Numbered from the stretch's first letter, positions 52,621-64,000 are shown. The stretch: 64,000 nucleotides of DNA from Bos javanicus (GCF_032452875.1 NW_026893688.1:310001-374000), one strand, 5' to 3'. Program-made: numbers and translations. Notes: generated by a model from the sequence alone, not told the origin.

Positions 52621-52878
52621 TTTCTGTCATACACTGATCATGTGCCTCTGGAGGCAATGAACAAAGAGCTGAGTAGGCAGGAATCAGTCAGGCAATAATC
52701 ATGGAACTCAGCTGTGAGAAATCATGCTGCTCAGCTGGCAATAATCAAGCAGCTGAGCAGGCAGGAATTATGCAGCACAGCTGGCAATTGTCAAGCAGAT
52801 GACAGGCAGGAATCGTGCAGCTCAGCTGGCAATTGTCAAGCAGATGAGCAGACAGTAATCACGCAGCTCAGCAGGCCC
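52621..52878 (+). repeat. Core module 29, class C
   Basis: 258 bp. TTTCTGTC lead-in, GAATCAGTCAGGC (7-bp deletion, frame lost), AATGAA, GAATTATGCAG. Confidence 0.95.
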
Positions 52879-54404
52879 TGATCACGTGACTGAGCATGCA
52901 CTGTTCACGTGGCTGATCATACACTGATCACGTGACTGATCATGCACTGATCACGTGGCTATCATGCACTGATCACGTGCTGATCATGCACTGATCACGT
53001 AATTGTCATGCACTGATCACGTGGCTATCATGCACTGATCACGTGGCTGATCATGCACTGATCACGTGACTGATCATGCACTGATCACGTGGCTGATCAT
53101 GCACTGATCACGTGGCTATCATGCACTGATCACGTGGCTGATCATGCACTGATCACGTAGCTATCATGCACTGATCACGTGACTGATCATGCACTGATCA
53201 CGTGACTGATCATGCACTGATCACGTGGCTGATCATGCACTGATCACGTGACTGATCATGCACTGATCACGTGACTGATCATGCACTGATCACGTGGCTA
53301 TCATGCACTGATCACGTGGCTGATCATGCATGATCACGCAGCTATCATGCACTGATCACGTGACTGATCATGCACTGATCACGTGACTGATCATGCACTG
53401 ATCACGTGGCTATCATGCACTGATCACGTGGCTGATCATGCACTGATCACGTAGCTACCATGCACTGATCACGTGACTGATCATGCACTGATCACGTGAC
53501 TGATCATGCACTGATCACGTGGCTATCATGCACTGATCACGTGGCTGATCATGCACTGATCACGCAGCTATCATGCACTGATCACGTGACTGATCATGCA
53601 CTGATCACGTGACTGATCATGCACTGATCACGTGGCTATCATGCACTGATCACGTGGCTGATCATGCACTGATCACGTGACTGATCATGCACTGATCACG
53701 TGACTGATCATGCACTGATCACGTGACTGATCATGCACTGATCACGTGACTGATCATGCACTGATCACGTGGCTATCATGCACTGATCACGTGGCTGATC
53801 ATGCACTGATCACGTAGCTACCATGCACTGATCACGTGACTGATCATGCACTGATCACGTAATGATCATGCACTGATCACGTGGCTGATCATGCACTGAT
53901 CACGTGGCTGATCATGCACTGATCACGTGACTGATCATGCACTGATCACGTGACTGATCATGCACTGATCACGTGGCTATCATGCACTGATCACGTGGCT
54001 GATCATGCACTGATCACGTGCCTGATCATGCACTGATCACATGACTGATCATGCACTGATCACGTGACTGATCATGCACTGATCACGTGGCTATCATGCA
54101 CTACTCACGTGGCTGATCATGCAATGATCATGTAGCTACCATGTACTGGTCACGTGACTGATCATACACCCATCAGGTGACTGATCATGCACTGATCACG
54201 TGCCTGATCATGCACTGATCACGTGACTGATCATGCACTGATCACATGGCTATCATGCACTGATCACGTGGCTGATCATGCACTGATCACGTGGCTGATC
54301 ATGCACTGATACCGTGACTGAGCATGGACTGATCACATGACTATCATGTAGTGATCACGTGACTTAATGGCGCTGATCATGTGACTGATCATGCGCTGAT
54401 CATG
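52879..54404. repeat. Monomer array with 113-bp pentamers, cores 29 to 30
   Basis: Between about 53225 and 53680 monomers are organised as five-mers (two GTGAC, one 22-bp GTGGCTATC, one GTGGCTGATC, one GTAGCT or GCAGCT). Matching G positions are at 53338, 53451, 53564 and 53677, each 113 bp apart. M1 starts at 54101. Confidence 0.92.
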
Positions 54405-55401
54405 TTTGCTATCATACACTGATCATGTGCCTCTGGAGGCAATAAACAAAGAGCTGAGTAGGCACGAATCAAACAGTCAGCAGGCAATAATCATGGAACT
54501 CAGCTGTGAGGAATCATGCTGCTCAGCTGGCAATAATCAAGCAGCTGAGCAGGCAGGAATTACGCAGCACAGCTGGCAATTGTCAAGCAGATGACAGGCA
54601 GGAATCGTGCAGCTCAGCTGGCAATTGTCAAGCAGATGAGCAGACAGTAATCACGCAGCTCAGCAGGCCCTGATCACGTGACTGAGCATGCACTGTTCAC
54701 GTGGCTGATCATACACTGATCACGTGATGATCATGCACTGATCACTTGGATATCATGCACTGATCACGTGGCTGATCATACACTGTTCACGTGTCTGACC
54801 ATGCACTGATCACGTGGCTGATCATACACTGCTCACGTAACTGATCATGCACTGATCACGTGGCTATCATGCACTGATCACGTGGCTGATCATGCACTGA
54901 TCACGTGGCTGATCACACACCTGTCACGTGACATATCATGCACTGATCACGTGGCACTCATGCACTGATCACGTGGCTGATCATACTCTGCTCACGTAAC
55001 TGATCATGCACATCACGTGGCTATCATGCACTGCTCACGTGGCTGTCATGGAATGATCACGTAGCTACCATATACTGGTCACGTGACTGATCATGCACTG
55101 ATCACGTAAATGATCATGCACTGATCACGTGACTGATCATGCACTGATCACGTGACTGATCATGCACTGATCACGTGGCTATCATGCACTGCTCACGTGG
55201 CTGATCATGCAATGATCACGTAGCAACCATGTACTGGTCACGTGACTGATCATGCACTGATCACGTAATTGATCATGCACTGATCACGTGGCTGATCATG
55301 CACTGATCACGTGACTGATCATGCACTGATCACGTGACTGATCATGCACTGATCACGTGGCTATCATGCACTGATCACGTGGCTGATCATGCACTGATCA
55401 C
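53338..55401. repeat. 2,064-bp tandem duplication, unit 1
   Basis: Landmarks recur 2,064 bp later: pentamer marks 53338, 53451 and 53564 at 55402, 55515 and 55628; M1 54101 at 56165; core 54405 at 56469. Both cores are followed by GTGATGATC and CACTTGGATATC. Confidence 0.9.
54405..54670 (+). repeat. Core module 30, class A
   Basis: 266 bp, majority sequence, frame open at 54406-54594. 304-bp upstream class but without an S module; a D block follows instead. Confidence 0.95.
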
Positions 55402-56468
55402 GCAGCTATCATGCACTGATCACGTGACTGATCATGCACTGATCACGTGACTGATCATGCACTGATCACGTGGCTATCATGCACTGATCACGTGGCTGAT
55501 CATGCACTGATCACGTAGCTACCATGCACTGATCACGTGACTGATCATGCACTGATCACGTGACTGATCATGCACTGATCACGTGGCTATCATGCACTGA
55601 TCACGTGGCTGATCATGCACTGATCACGCAGCTATCATGCACTGATCACGTGACTGATCATGCACTGATCACGTGACTGATCATGCACTGATCACGTGGC
55701 TATCATGCACTGATCACGTGGCTGATCATGCACTGATCACGTGACTGATCATGCACTGATCACGTGACTGATCATGCACTGATCACGTGACTGATCATGC
55801 ACTGATCACGTGACTGATCATGCACTGATCACGTGGCTATCATGCACTGATCACGTGGCTGATCATGCACTGATCACGTAGCTACCATGCACTGATCACG
55901 TGACTGATCATGCACTGATCACGTAATGATCATGCACTGATCACGTGGCTGATCATGCACTGATCACGTGGCTGATCATGCACTGATCACGTGACTGATC
56001 ATGCACTGATCACGTGACTGATCATGCACTGATCACGTGGCTATCATGCACTGATCACGTGGCTGATCATGCACTGATCACGTGCCTGATCATGCACTGA
56101 TCACATGACTGATCATGCACTGATCACGTGACTGATCATGCACTGATCACGTGGCTATCATGCACTACTCACGTGGCTGATCATGCAATGATCATGTAGC
56201 TACCATGTACTGGTCACGTGACTGATCATACACCCATCAGGTGACTGATCATGCACTGATCACGTGCCTGATCATGCACTGATCACGTGACTGATCATGC
56301 ACTGATCACATGGCTATCATGAACTGATCACGTGGCTGATCATGCACTGATCACGTGGCTGATCATGCACTGATACCGTGACTGAGCATGGACTGATCAC
56401 ATGACTATCATGTAGTGATCACGTGACTTAATGGCGCTGATCATGTGACTGATCATGCGCTGATCATG
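54671..56468. repeat. Monomer array with D block and pentamers, cores 30 to 31
   Basis: D series at about 54700-55240 (CACACACCTGTCACG near 54912, GCTGTCATGG near 55043), then 113-bp pentamers with marks at 55402, 55515 and 55628. M1 starts at 56165. Confidence 0.93.
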
Positions 56469-57465
56469 TTTGCTATCATACACTGATCATGTGCCTCTGG
56501 AGGCAATAAACAAAGAGCTGAGTAGGCACGAATCAAACAGTCAGCAGGCAATAATCATGGAACTCAGCTGTGAGGAATCATGCTGCTCAGCTGGCAATAA
56601 TCAAGCAGCTGAGCAGGCAGGAATTACGCAGCACAGCTGGCAATTGTCAAGCAGATGACAGGCAGGAATCGTGCAGCTCAGCTGGCAATTGTCAAGCAGA
56701 TGAGCAGACAGTAATCACGCAGCTCAGCAGGCCCTGATCACGTGACTGAGCATGCACTGTTCACGTGGCTGATCATACACTGATCACGTGATGATCATGC
56801 ACTGATCACTTGGATATCATGCACTGATCACGTGGCTGATCATACACTGTTCACGTGTCTGACCATGCACTGATCACGTGGCTGATCATACACTGCTCAC
56901 GTAACTGATCATGCACTGATCACGTGGCTATCATGCACTGATCACGTGGCTGAACATGCACTGTTCACGTGGCTGATCACACACCTGTCACGTGACATAT
57001 CATGCACTGATCACGTGGCACTCATGCACTGATCACGTGGCTGATCATACTCTGCTCACGTAACTGATCATGCACATCACGTGGCTATCATGCACTGCTC
57101 ACGTGGCTCGTCATGGAATGATCACGTAGCTACCATATACTGGTCACGTGACTGATCATGCACTGATCACGTAAATGATCATGCACTGTTCACGTGACTG
57201 ATCATGTACTGATCACGTGACTGATCATGCACTGATCACGTGGCTATCATGCACTGCTCACGTGGCTGATCATGCAATGATCACGTAGCAACCATGTACT
57301 GGTCACGTGACTGATCATGCACTGATCACGTAATTGATCATGCACTGATCACGTGGCTGATCACACTGATCACGTGACTGATCATGCACTGATCACGTGG
57401 CTATCATGCACTGATCACGTGGCTATCATGCACTGATCACGTGGATATCATGCACTGATCACGTG
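55402..57465. repeat. 2,064-bp tandem duplication, unit 2
   Basis: Second copy of 53338-55401. The D blocks differ slightly: this copy keeps CTGAACATGCACTG and GCTCGTCATGG where the first has consensus or GCTGTCATGG. The right boundary is approximate. Confidence 0.85.
56469..56734 (+). repeat. Core module 31, class A
   Basis: 266 bp, majority sequence, frame open at 56470-56658; partner of core 30 at a 2,064-bp offset. The leader holds a private GGCTATCATGAAC near 56314. Confidence 0.95.
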
Positions 57466-58053
57466 ACTGATCATGCACTGATCACGTGACTGATCATGCA
57501 CTGATCACGTGGCTATCATGCACTGATCACGTGGCTGATCATGCACTGATCACGTGGCTGATCATGCACTGATCACGTGGCTATCATGCACTGATCACGT
57601 GGCTGATCATGCACTGATCACGTAGCTACCATGTACTGATCACGTGACTGATCATGCACTGATCACGTGACTGATCATGCACTGATCACGTGGCTGATCA
57701 TGCACTGATCACGTGGCTGATCATGCACTGATCACGTGACTGATCATGCACTGATCACGTGAATGATCATGCACTGATCACGTGGCTATCATGCACTGAT
57801 CACGTGGCTATCATGCACTGATCACGTGGCTGATCATGCACTGATCACGTGACTGATCATGCACTGATCACGTGGCTGATCATGCACTGATCACGTGGCT
57901 ATCATGCACTGATCACGTGGCTGATCATGCACTGATCACGCAGCTATCATGCACTGATCACATGACTGATCATGCACTGATCACATACTGATCATGCACT
58001 GATCACGTGGCTTATCATGCACTGATCATGTGACTGATCATGTGCTGATCATG
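56735..58053. repeat. Monomer array with D block, cores 31 to 32
   Basis: D series to about 57300, then near-consensus monomers. GATCACACTGATC lies near 57361 and GTGAATGATC near 57759. The class B leader begins near 58008, after a shortened CACATACTGATC near 57982. Confidence 0.93.
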
Positions 58054-58315
58054 TTTGGTGTCATACACTGATCATGTGCCTCTGGAGGCAATGAACAAAG
58101 AGCTGAGTAGGCACGAATCAGTCAGCAGGCAATAATCATGGAACTCAGCTGTGAGAAATCATGCTGCTCAGCTGGCAATAATCAAGCAGCTGAGCAGGCA
58201 GGAATTATGCAGCACAGCTGGCAATTGTCAAGCAGATGACAGGCAGGAATCGTGCAGCTCAGCTGGCAATTGTCAAGCAGATGAGCAGACAGTAATCACG
58301 CAGCTCAGCAGGCCC
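58054..58315 (+). repeat. Core module 32, class B
   Basis: 262 bp, 4-bp deletion, AATGAA, lead-in TTTGGTGTC. The lead-in GTC is shared with class C and the rest with class B. Confidence 0.95.
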
Positions 58316-59411
58316 TGATCACGTGACTGAGCATGCACTGTTCACGTGGCTGATCATACACTGATCACGTGACTGATCATGCACTGATCACGTGACTGAT
58401 CATGCACTGATCACGTGGCTGATCATGCACTGATCACGTGGCTGATCATACACTGATCACGGACTGATCATGCACTGATCACGGGCTATCATGCACTGAT
58501 ACATGACTGACATGCACTGATCACGTGGCTGATCATGCACTGATCACGTGACTGATCATGCACTGATCACGTGACTGATCATGCACTGATCACGTGGCTG
58601 ATCATGCACTGATCACGTGGCTATCATGCACTGATCACGTGGCTGATCATGCAATGATCACGTAGCTACCATGTACTGATCACGTGACTGATCATGCACT
58701 GATCACGTGGCTGATCATGCACTGATCACGTGGCTGATCATGCACTGATCACGTGACTGATCATGCACTGATCACGTGACTGATCATGCACTGATCACGT
58801 GGCTATCATGCACTGATCACGTGGCTGATCATACACTGATCACGTGCCTGATCATGCACTGATCACGTGGCTGATCATGCACTGATCACGTGACTGATCA
58901 TGCACTGATCACGTGTCTGATCATGCACTGATCACGTGGCTATCATGCACTGCTCACGTGGCTGATCATGCAATGATCACGCAGCTACCATGTACTGGTC
59001 ACATGACTGATCATGCACTGATCACGTGACTGATCATGCACTGATCACGTGGCTATCATGCACTACTCACGTGGCTGATCATGCAATGATCATGTAGCTA
59101 CCATGTACAGGTCACGTGAATGATCATACACCCATCAGGTGACTGATCATGCACTGATCACGTGGCTATCATGCACTGATCACGAGACTGATCATGCACT
59201 GATCACGTCTATATCATGCACTGATCACATGACTGCCCATGCACTGATCACGTGGATGATCATACACTAATCATGTGACAGATCATGCACTGATCACGTG
59301 GCTGATCATGCACTGATACCGTGACTGAGCATGGACTGATCACATGACTATCATGTAGTGATCACGTGACTTAATGGCGCTGATCATGTGACTGATCATG
59401 CGCTGATCATG
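58316..59411. repeat. Monomer array between cores 32 and 33
   Basis: CACGGACTG, CACGGGCTATC and GATACATGACTGACATGC near 58458-58515 are the class B downstream signature, here degraded. M1 starts at 59063, 349 bp before core 33. Confidence 0.93.
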
Positions 59412-59677
59412 TTTGCTATCATACACTGATCATGTGCCTCTGGAGGCAATAAACAAAGAGCTGAGTAGGCACGAATCAAACAGTCAGCAGGCAATAATCA
59501 TGGAACTCAGCTGTGAGGAATCATGCTGCTCAGCTGGCAATAATCAAGCAGCTGAGCAGGCAGGAATTACGCAGCACAGCTGGCAATTGTCAAGCAGATG
59601 ACAGGCAGGAATCGTGCAGCTCAGCTGGCAATTGTCAAGCAGATGAGCAGACAGTAATCACGCAGCTCAGCAGGCCC
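59412..59677 (+). repeat. Core module 33, class A
   Basis: 266 bp, majority sequence, frame open at 59413-59601, 349-bp upstream class. Confidence 0.95.
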
Positions 59678-61249
59678 TGATCACGTGACTGAGCATGCAC
59701 TGTTCACGTGGCTGATCATACACTGATCACGTGATTGATCATGCACTGATCACTTGGATATCATGCACTGATCACGTGGCTGATCATACACTGTTCACGT
59801 GTCTGACCATGCACTGATCACGTGGCTGATCATACACTGCTCACGTAACTGATCATGCACTGATCACGTGGCTATCATGCACTGATCACGTGGCTGATCA
59901 TGCACTGATCACGTGGCTATCATGCACTGATCACGTGACTGATCATGCACTGATCACGTGGCTATCATGCACTGATCACGTGGCTGATCATGCACTGATC
60001 ACGTAACTGATCATGCACTGATCACGTGACTGATCATGCACTGATCACGTGACTGATCATGCACTGATCACGTGACTGATCATGCACTGATCACGTGGCT
60101 GATCATGCACTGATCACGTGGCTGATCATGCACTGATCACGTGGCTGATCATGCACTGATCACGTGACTGATCATGCACTGATCACGTGGCATCATGCAC
60201 TGATCACGTGGCTGATCATGCACTGATCACGTAACTGATCATGCACATCACGTGGCTATCATGCACTGATCACGTGGCTGATCATGCACTGATCACGTAG
60301 CTACCATGCACTGATCACGTGACTGATCATGCACTGATCACGTGACTGATCATGCACTGATCACGTGACTGATCATGCACTGATCACGTGACTGATCATG
60401 CACTGATCACGTGGCTATCATGCACTGATCACGTGGCTGATCATGCAATGATCACGTAGCTACCATGTACTGGTCACGTGACTGATCATGCACTGATCAC
60501 GTAATTGATCATGCACTGATCACGTGGCTGATCACACTGATCACGTGACTGATCATGCACTGATCACGTGGCTGATCATGCACTGATCACGTGGCTGATC
60601 ATGCACTGATCACGTGGCTATCATGCACTGATCACGTGGCTGATCATGCACTGATCACGTGACTGATCATGCACTGATCACGTGGCTATCATGCACTGAT
60701 CACGTGGCTGATCATGCACTGATCACGTGGCTGATCATGCACTGATCACGTGGCTATCATGCACTGATCACGTGGCTGATCATGCACTGATCACGTAGCT
60801 ACCATGCACTGATCACGTGACTGATCATGCACTGATCACGTGACTGATCATGCACTGATCACGTGGCTGATCATGCACTGATCACGTGGCTGATCATGCA
60901 CTGATCACGTGACTGATCATGCACTGATCACGTGACTGATCATGCACTGATCACGTGGCTGATCATGCACTGATCACGTGGCTATCATGCACTGATCACG
61001 TGGCTGATCATGCACTGATCACGTGGCTGATCATGCACTGATCACGTGACTGATCATGCACTGATCACGTGGCTATCATGCACTGATCACGTGGCTATCA
61101 TGCACTGATCACGTGGCTGATCATGCACTGATCACGCAGCTACCATGCACTGATCACATGACTGATCATGCACTGATCACATACTGATCATGCACTGATC
61201 ACGTGGCTTATCATGCACTGATCATGTGACTGATCATGCGCTGATCATG
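59678..61249. repeat. Monomer array with truncated D block, cores 33 to 34
   Basis: Only the first part of the D series survives (CACTTGGATATC, GTGTCTGACC, CACTGCTCACGTAACTG to about 59850). The rest is near-consensus, with GTAATTGATC near 60501 and GATCACACTGATC near 60531. Class B leader near 61200. Confidence 0.93.
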
Positions 61250-61511
61250 TTTGCTATCATACACTGATCATGTGCCTCTGGAGGCAATGAACAAAGAGCT
61301 GAGTAGGCACGAATCAGTCAGCAGGCAATAATCATGGAACTCAGCTGTGAGGAATCATGCTGCTCAGCTGGCAATAATCAAGCAGCTGAGCAGGCAGGAA
61401 TTATGCAGCACAGCTGGCAATTGTCAAGCAGATGACAGGCAGGAATCGTGCAGCTCAGCTGGCAATTGTCAAGCAGATGAGCAGACAGTAATCACGCAGC
61501 TCAGCAGGCCC
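61250..61511 (+). repeat. Core module 34, class B
   Basis: 262 bp, 4-bp deletion and AATGAA, but CTGTGAGGAATC as in class A rather than GAGAAATC. This is the most A-like of the B cores. Confidence 0.95.
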
Positions 61512-63283
61512 TGATCACGTGACTGAGCATGCACTGTTCACGTGGCTGATCATACACTGATCACGTGACTGATCATGCACTGATCACGTGACTGATCATG
61601 CACTGATCACGTGGCTGATCATGCACTGATCACGTGGCTGATCATACACTGATCACGGGACTGATCATGCACTGATCACGGGCTATCATGCACTGATACG
61701 TGGCTGACATGCACTGATCACGTGGCTGATCATGCACTGATCACGTGACTGATCATGCACTGATCACGTGACTGATCATGCACTGATCACGTGGCTGATC
61801 ATGCACTGATCACGTGGCTATCATGCACTGCTCACGTGGCTGTCATGGAATGATCACGTAGCTACCATATACTGGTCACGTGACTGATCATGCACTGATC
61901 ACGTAAATGATCATGCACTGATCACGTGACTGATCATGCACTGATCACGTGACTGATCATGCACTGATCACGTGGCTATCATGCACTGCTCACGTGGCTG
62001 ATCATGCAATGATCACGTAGCAACCATGTACTGGTCACGTGACTGATCATGCACTGATCACGTAATTGATCATGCACTGATCACGTGGCTCATCATGCAC
62101 TGATCACGTGGCTGATCACACTGTATCACGTGACTGATCATGCACTGATCACGTGACTGATCATGCACTGATCACGTGGCTATCATGCACTGATCACGTG
62201 GATATCATGCACTGATCACGTGGCTGATCACACACGATCACGTGACTGATCATGCACTGATCACGTGGCTATCATGCACTGATCACGTGGCTGATCATGC
62301 ACTGATCACGTGGCTATCATGCACTGATCACGTGGCTGATCATGCACTGATCACGTAGCTATCATGCACTGATCACGTGACTGATCATGCACTGATCACG
62401 TGGCTGATCATGCACTGATCACGTGACTGATCATGCACTGATCACGTGGCTGATCATGCACTGATCACGTGGCTATCATGCACTGATCACGTGACTGATC
62501 ATGCACTGATCACGTGACTGATCATGCACTGATCACGTGGCTATCATGCACTGATCACGTGGCTGATCATGCATGATCACGCAGCTATCATGCACTGATC
62601 ACGTGACTGATCATGCACTGATCACGTGACTGATCATGCACTGATCACGTGGCTATCATGCACTGATCACGTGGCTGATCATGCACTGATCACGTAGCTA
62701 CCATGTACTGATCACGTGACTGATCATGCACTGATCACGTGACTGATCATGCACTGATCACGTGGCTATCATGCACTGATCACGTGACTGATCATGCACT
62801 GATCACGTCTATATCATGCACTGATCACGTGACTGATCATGCACTGATCACGTGGCTGATCATGCACTGATCACGTGACTGATCATGCACTGATCACGTG
62901 GCTGATCATGCACTGATCACGTGGCTGATCATGCACTGATCACGTGACTGATCATGCACTGATCACGTGGCTATCATGCACTATCACGTGGCTGATCATG
63001 CAATGATCATGTAGCTACCATGTACTGGTCACGTGACTGATCATGCACTGATCACGTGACTGATCATGCACTGATCACGTGGCTGATCATGCACTGATCA
63101 CGTGACTGATCATGCACTGATCACATGGCTATCATGCACTGATCACGTGGCTGATCATGCACTGATCACGTGGCTGATCATGCACTGATACCGTGACTGA
63201 GCATGGACTGATCACATGACTATCATGTAGTGATCACGTGACTTAATGGCGCTGATCATGTGACTGATCATGCGCTGATCATG
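61512..63283. repeat. Monomer array between cores 34 and 35
   Basis: CACGGGACTG and CACGGGCTATC near 61656-61690 (class B downstream signature), then a D-like remnant with GCTGTCATGG near 61841, CCATATACTGG near 61865 and GTAGCAACCATG near 62017. GTCTATATC lies at 62807. The M1 equivalent at 62981 has lost one base (CTATCACG), giving 303 bp to the core. Confidence 0.93.
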
Positions 63284-63549
63284 TTTGCTATCATACACTG
63301 ATCATGTGCCTCTGGAGGCAATAAACAAAGAGCTGAGTAGGCACGAATCAAACAGTCAGCAGGCAATAATCATGGAACTCAGCTGTGAGGAATCATGCTG
63401 CTCAGCTGGCAATAATCAAGCAGCTGAGCAGGCAGGAATTACGCAGCACAGCTGGCAATTGTCAAGCAGATGACAGGCAGGAATCGTGCAGCTCAGCTGG
63501 CAATTGTCAAGCAGATGAGCAGACAGTAATCACGCAGCTCAGCAGGCCC
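63284..63549 (+). repeat. Core module 35, class A
   Basis: 266 bp, majority sequence, frame open at 63285-63473, 304-bp class (303 here), S module follows. Confidence 0.95.
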
Positions 63550-64000
63550 TGATCACGTGACTGAGCATGCACTGTTCACGTGAATCATGCTGCTCAGCTG
63601 GCAATGATCATGCACTGATCAGGCAGGAATTATCAGCACAGCTGGCAATTGTCAAGCAGATGACAGGCAGGATCGTGCAGCTCAGCTGGCAATTGTCACG
63701 CAGATGATCAGACAGTGATCACGCAGCTCATATGCACTGATCACGTGACTGATCATGCACTGATCACGTGGCTGATCATGCACTGATCACGTGACTGATC
63801 ATGCACTGATCACGTGGCTATCATGCACTGATCACGTGGCTGATCATACACTGATCACGTGACTGATCATGCACTGATCACGTGGCTATCATGCACTGAT
63901 CACGTGGCTGATCATGCACTGATCACGTGGCTGATCATGCACTGATCACGTGACTATCATGCACTGATCACGTGGCATCATGCACTGATCACGTGGCTGA
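63550..64000. repeat. Right-edge array, opening with S module 6
   Basis: The 33-bp spacer and S module are followed by about 270 bp of monomers, including the shortened GTGGCATCATGC near 63973, cut by the window end. Confidence 0.93.
63582..63730 (+). repeat. S module 6, hybrid partial core
   Basis: Starts like the intact S5 (GAATCATGCTGCTCAGCTGG) but switches to GATCATGCACTGATCAGG as in S3. CAGGATCGTGC and GTCACGCAGATGATC follow. It therefore combines the S5 start with S3-type changes. Confidence 0.9.

Larger units (their letters stand above)
1..64000. repeat. 23-bp satellite array with nested higher-order repeats, open at both ends
   Basis: The 23-bp monomer is visible from the first to the last line and runs off both edges. 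It joins TGATCATGCAC to TGATCACGTGRC. Main variants are GTGGCTGATC (23 bp), GTGACTGATC (23 bp), GTGGCTATC (22 bp), and the rarer GTAGCTACC, GCAGCTACC and GTAATTGATC. About half the bases are G or C (11-12 of 23). TGA occurs several times per monomer and the unit length is not a multiple of three, so plain array is closed by stops in all frames. Every core is in the same orientation and I saw no inversion. No mobile element, tRNA or rRNA sequence is recognisable. The family is unknown to me; nuclear heterochromatin of a eukaryote is the inference. Confidence 0.97.

Noticed and set aside
1..64000. CRISPR array
   Set aside because: Monomers are directly contiguous; there are no unique spacers of regular length between conserved repeats, and no cas genes.
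1..64000. Centromeric satellite with CENP-B boxes
   Set aside because: I found no CENP-B-box-like motif, and the unit is far from nucleosome length. A centromeric location cannot be excluded but nothing in the sequence shows it.
1..64000. Bacterial GATC-rich regulatory or replication-origin region
   Set aside because: GATC density is high simply because each monomer holds two. There are no DnaA boxes, no genes and no prokaryotic organisation over 64 kb.
1..64000. Whole window as an assembly artefact
   Set aside because: Copies differ by many private substitutions and monomer-scale indels with coherent higher-order relationships, which a collapse or looped assembly would not produce. Read-level support cannot be checked from the sequence.

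Overview
The window is 64 kb of one eukaryotic satellite array. I find no gene, RNA gene, transposon insertion or unique-sequence island. The base unit is a 23-bp monomer made of an 11-bp half (TGATCATGCAC) and a 12-bp half (TGATCACGTGRC, R = A or G), repeated head-to-tail from the first base to the last. A common 22-bp form drops one G (GTGGCTATC instead of GTGGCTGATC). Dividing the non-core length by monomer length gives roughly 2,300-2,400 monomers. No prokaryotic organisation is visible. A homogenised 23-bp satellite with kilobase higher-order structure fits heterochromatin of a nuclear genome (pericentromeric, subtelomeric, knob-like or sex-chromosome DNA). I do not recognise the family and cannot name the species.

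Embedded in the array are 35 copies, all in the same orientation, of a distinct 256-266 bp 'core' rich in CAGCTG and CAATTG. The core is not foreign: it resolves into 45-46-bp units, each equal to two strongly diverged 23-mers. Cores fall into three classes. Class A (26 copies, 265-266 bp) carries AATAAA. Class B (5 copies, 262 bp) and class C (4 copies, 256-258 bp) carry AATGAA and 4-9-bp deletions. Six class A cores are followed, always after exactly 33 bp, by a second partial core copy (S modules). An upstream marker called M1 here (CTACTCACGTGG followed by GTAGCTACCATGTAC) lies 349, 327 or 304 bp before 19 of the 26 class A cores; these lengths differ by single monomers.

At kilobase scale: copies 1 and 4 belong to near-identical stretches 5,880 bp apart (721-1577 and 6601-7457). 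A tandem A-B super-repeat of about 3.67 kb runs over 9.9-21.6 kb. A 2,650-bp tandem duplication involves the cores at 31.4-35.6 kb. A variant-rich downstream block ('D block') follows the cores at 28.0, 35.3, 38.0, 43.7 and 48.6 kb, among others. A 4.0-kb interval without a core lies at 38.2-42.3 kb. A 2,064-bp tandem duplication occupies about 53.3-57.5 kb.

The recurrent 62-codon reading frame inside class A cores opens with TTG rather than ATG. Its few variants are nearly all non-synonymous, and classes B and most of C destroy it, so I do not call it a gene. The properties most worth following are the CACGTG E-box/G-box in nearly every monomer, the apparent retention of its CpG, and the nested 11/12, 23, 46, 113 bp and multi-kilobase periodicity.
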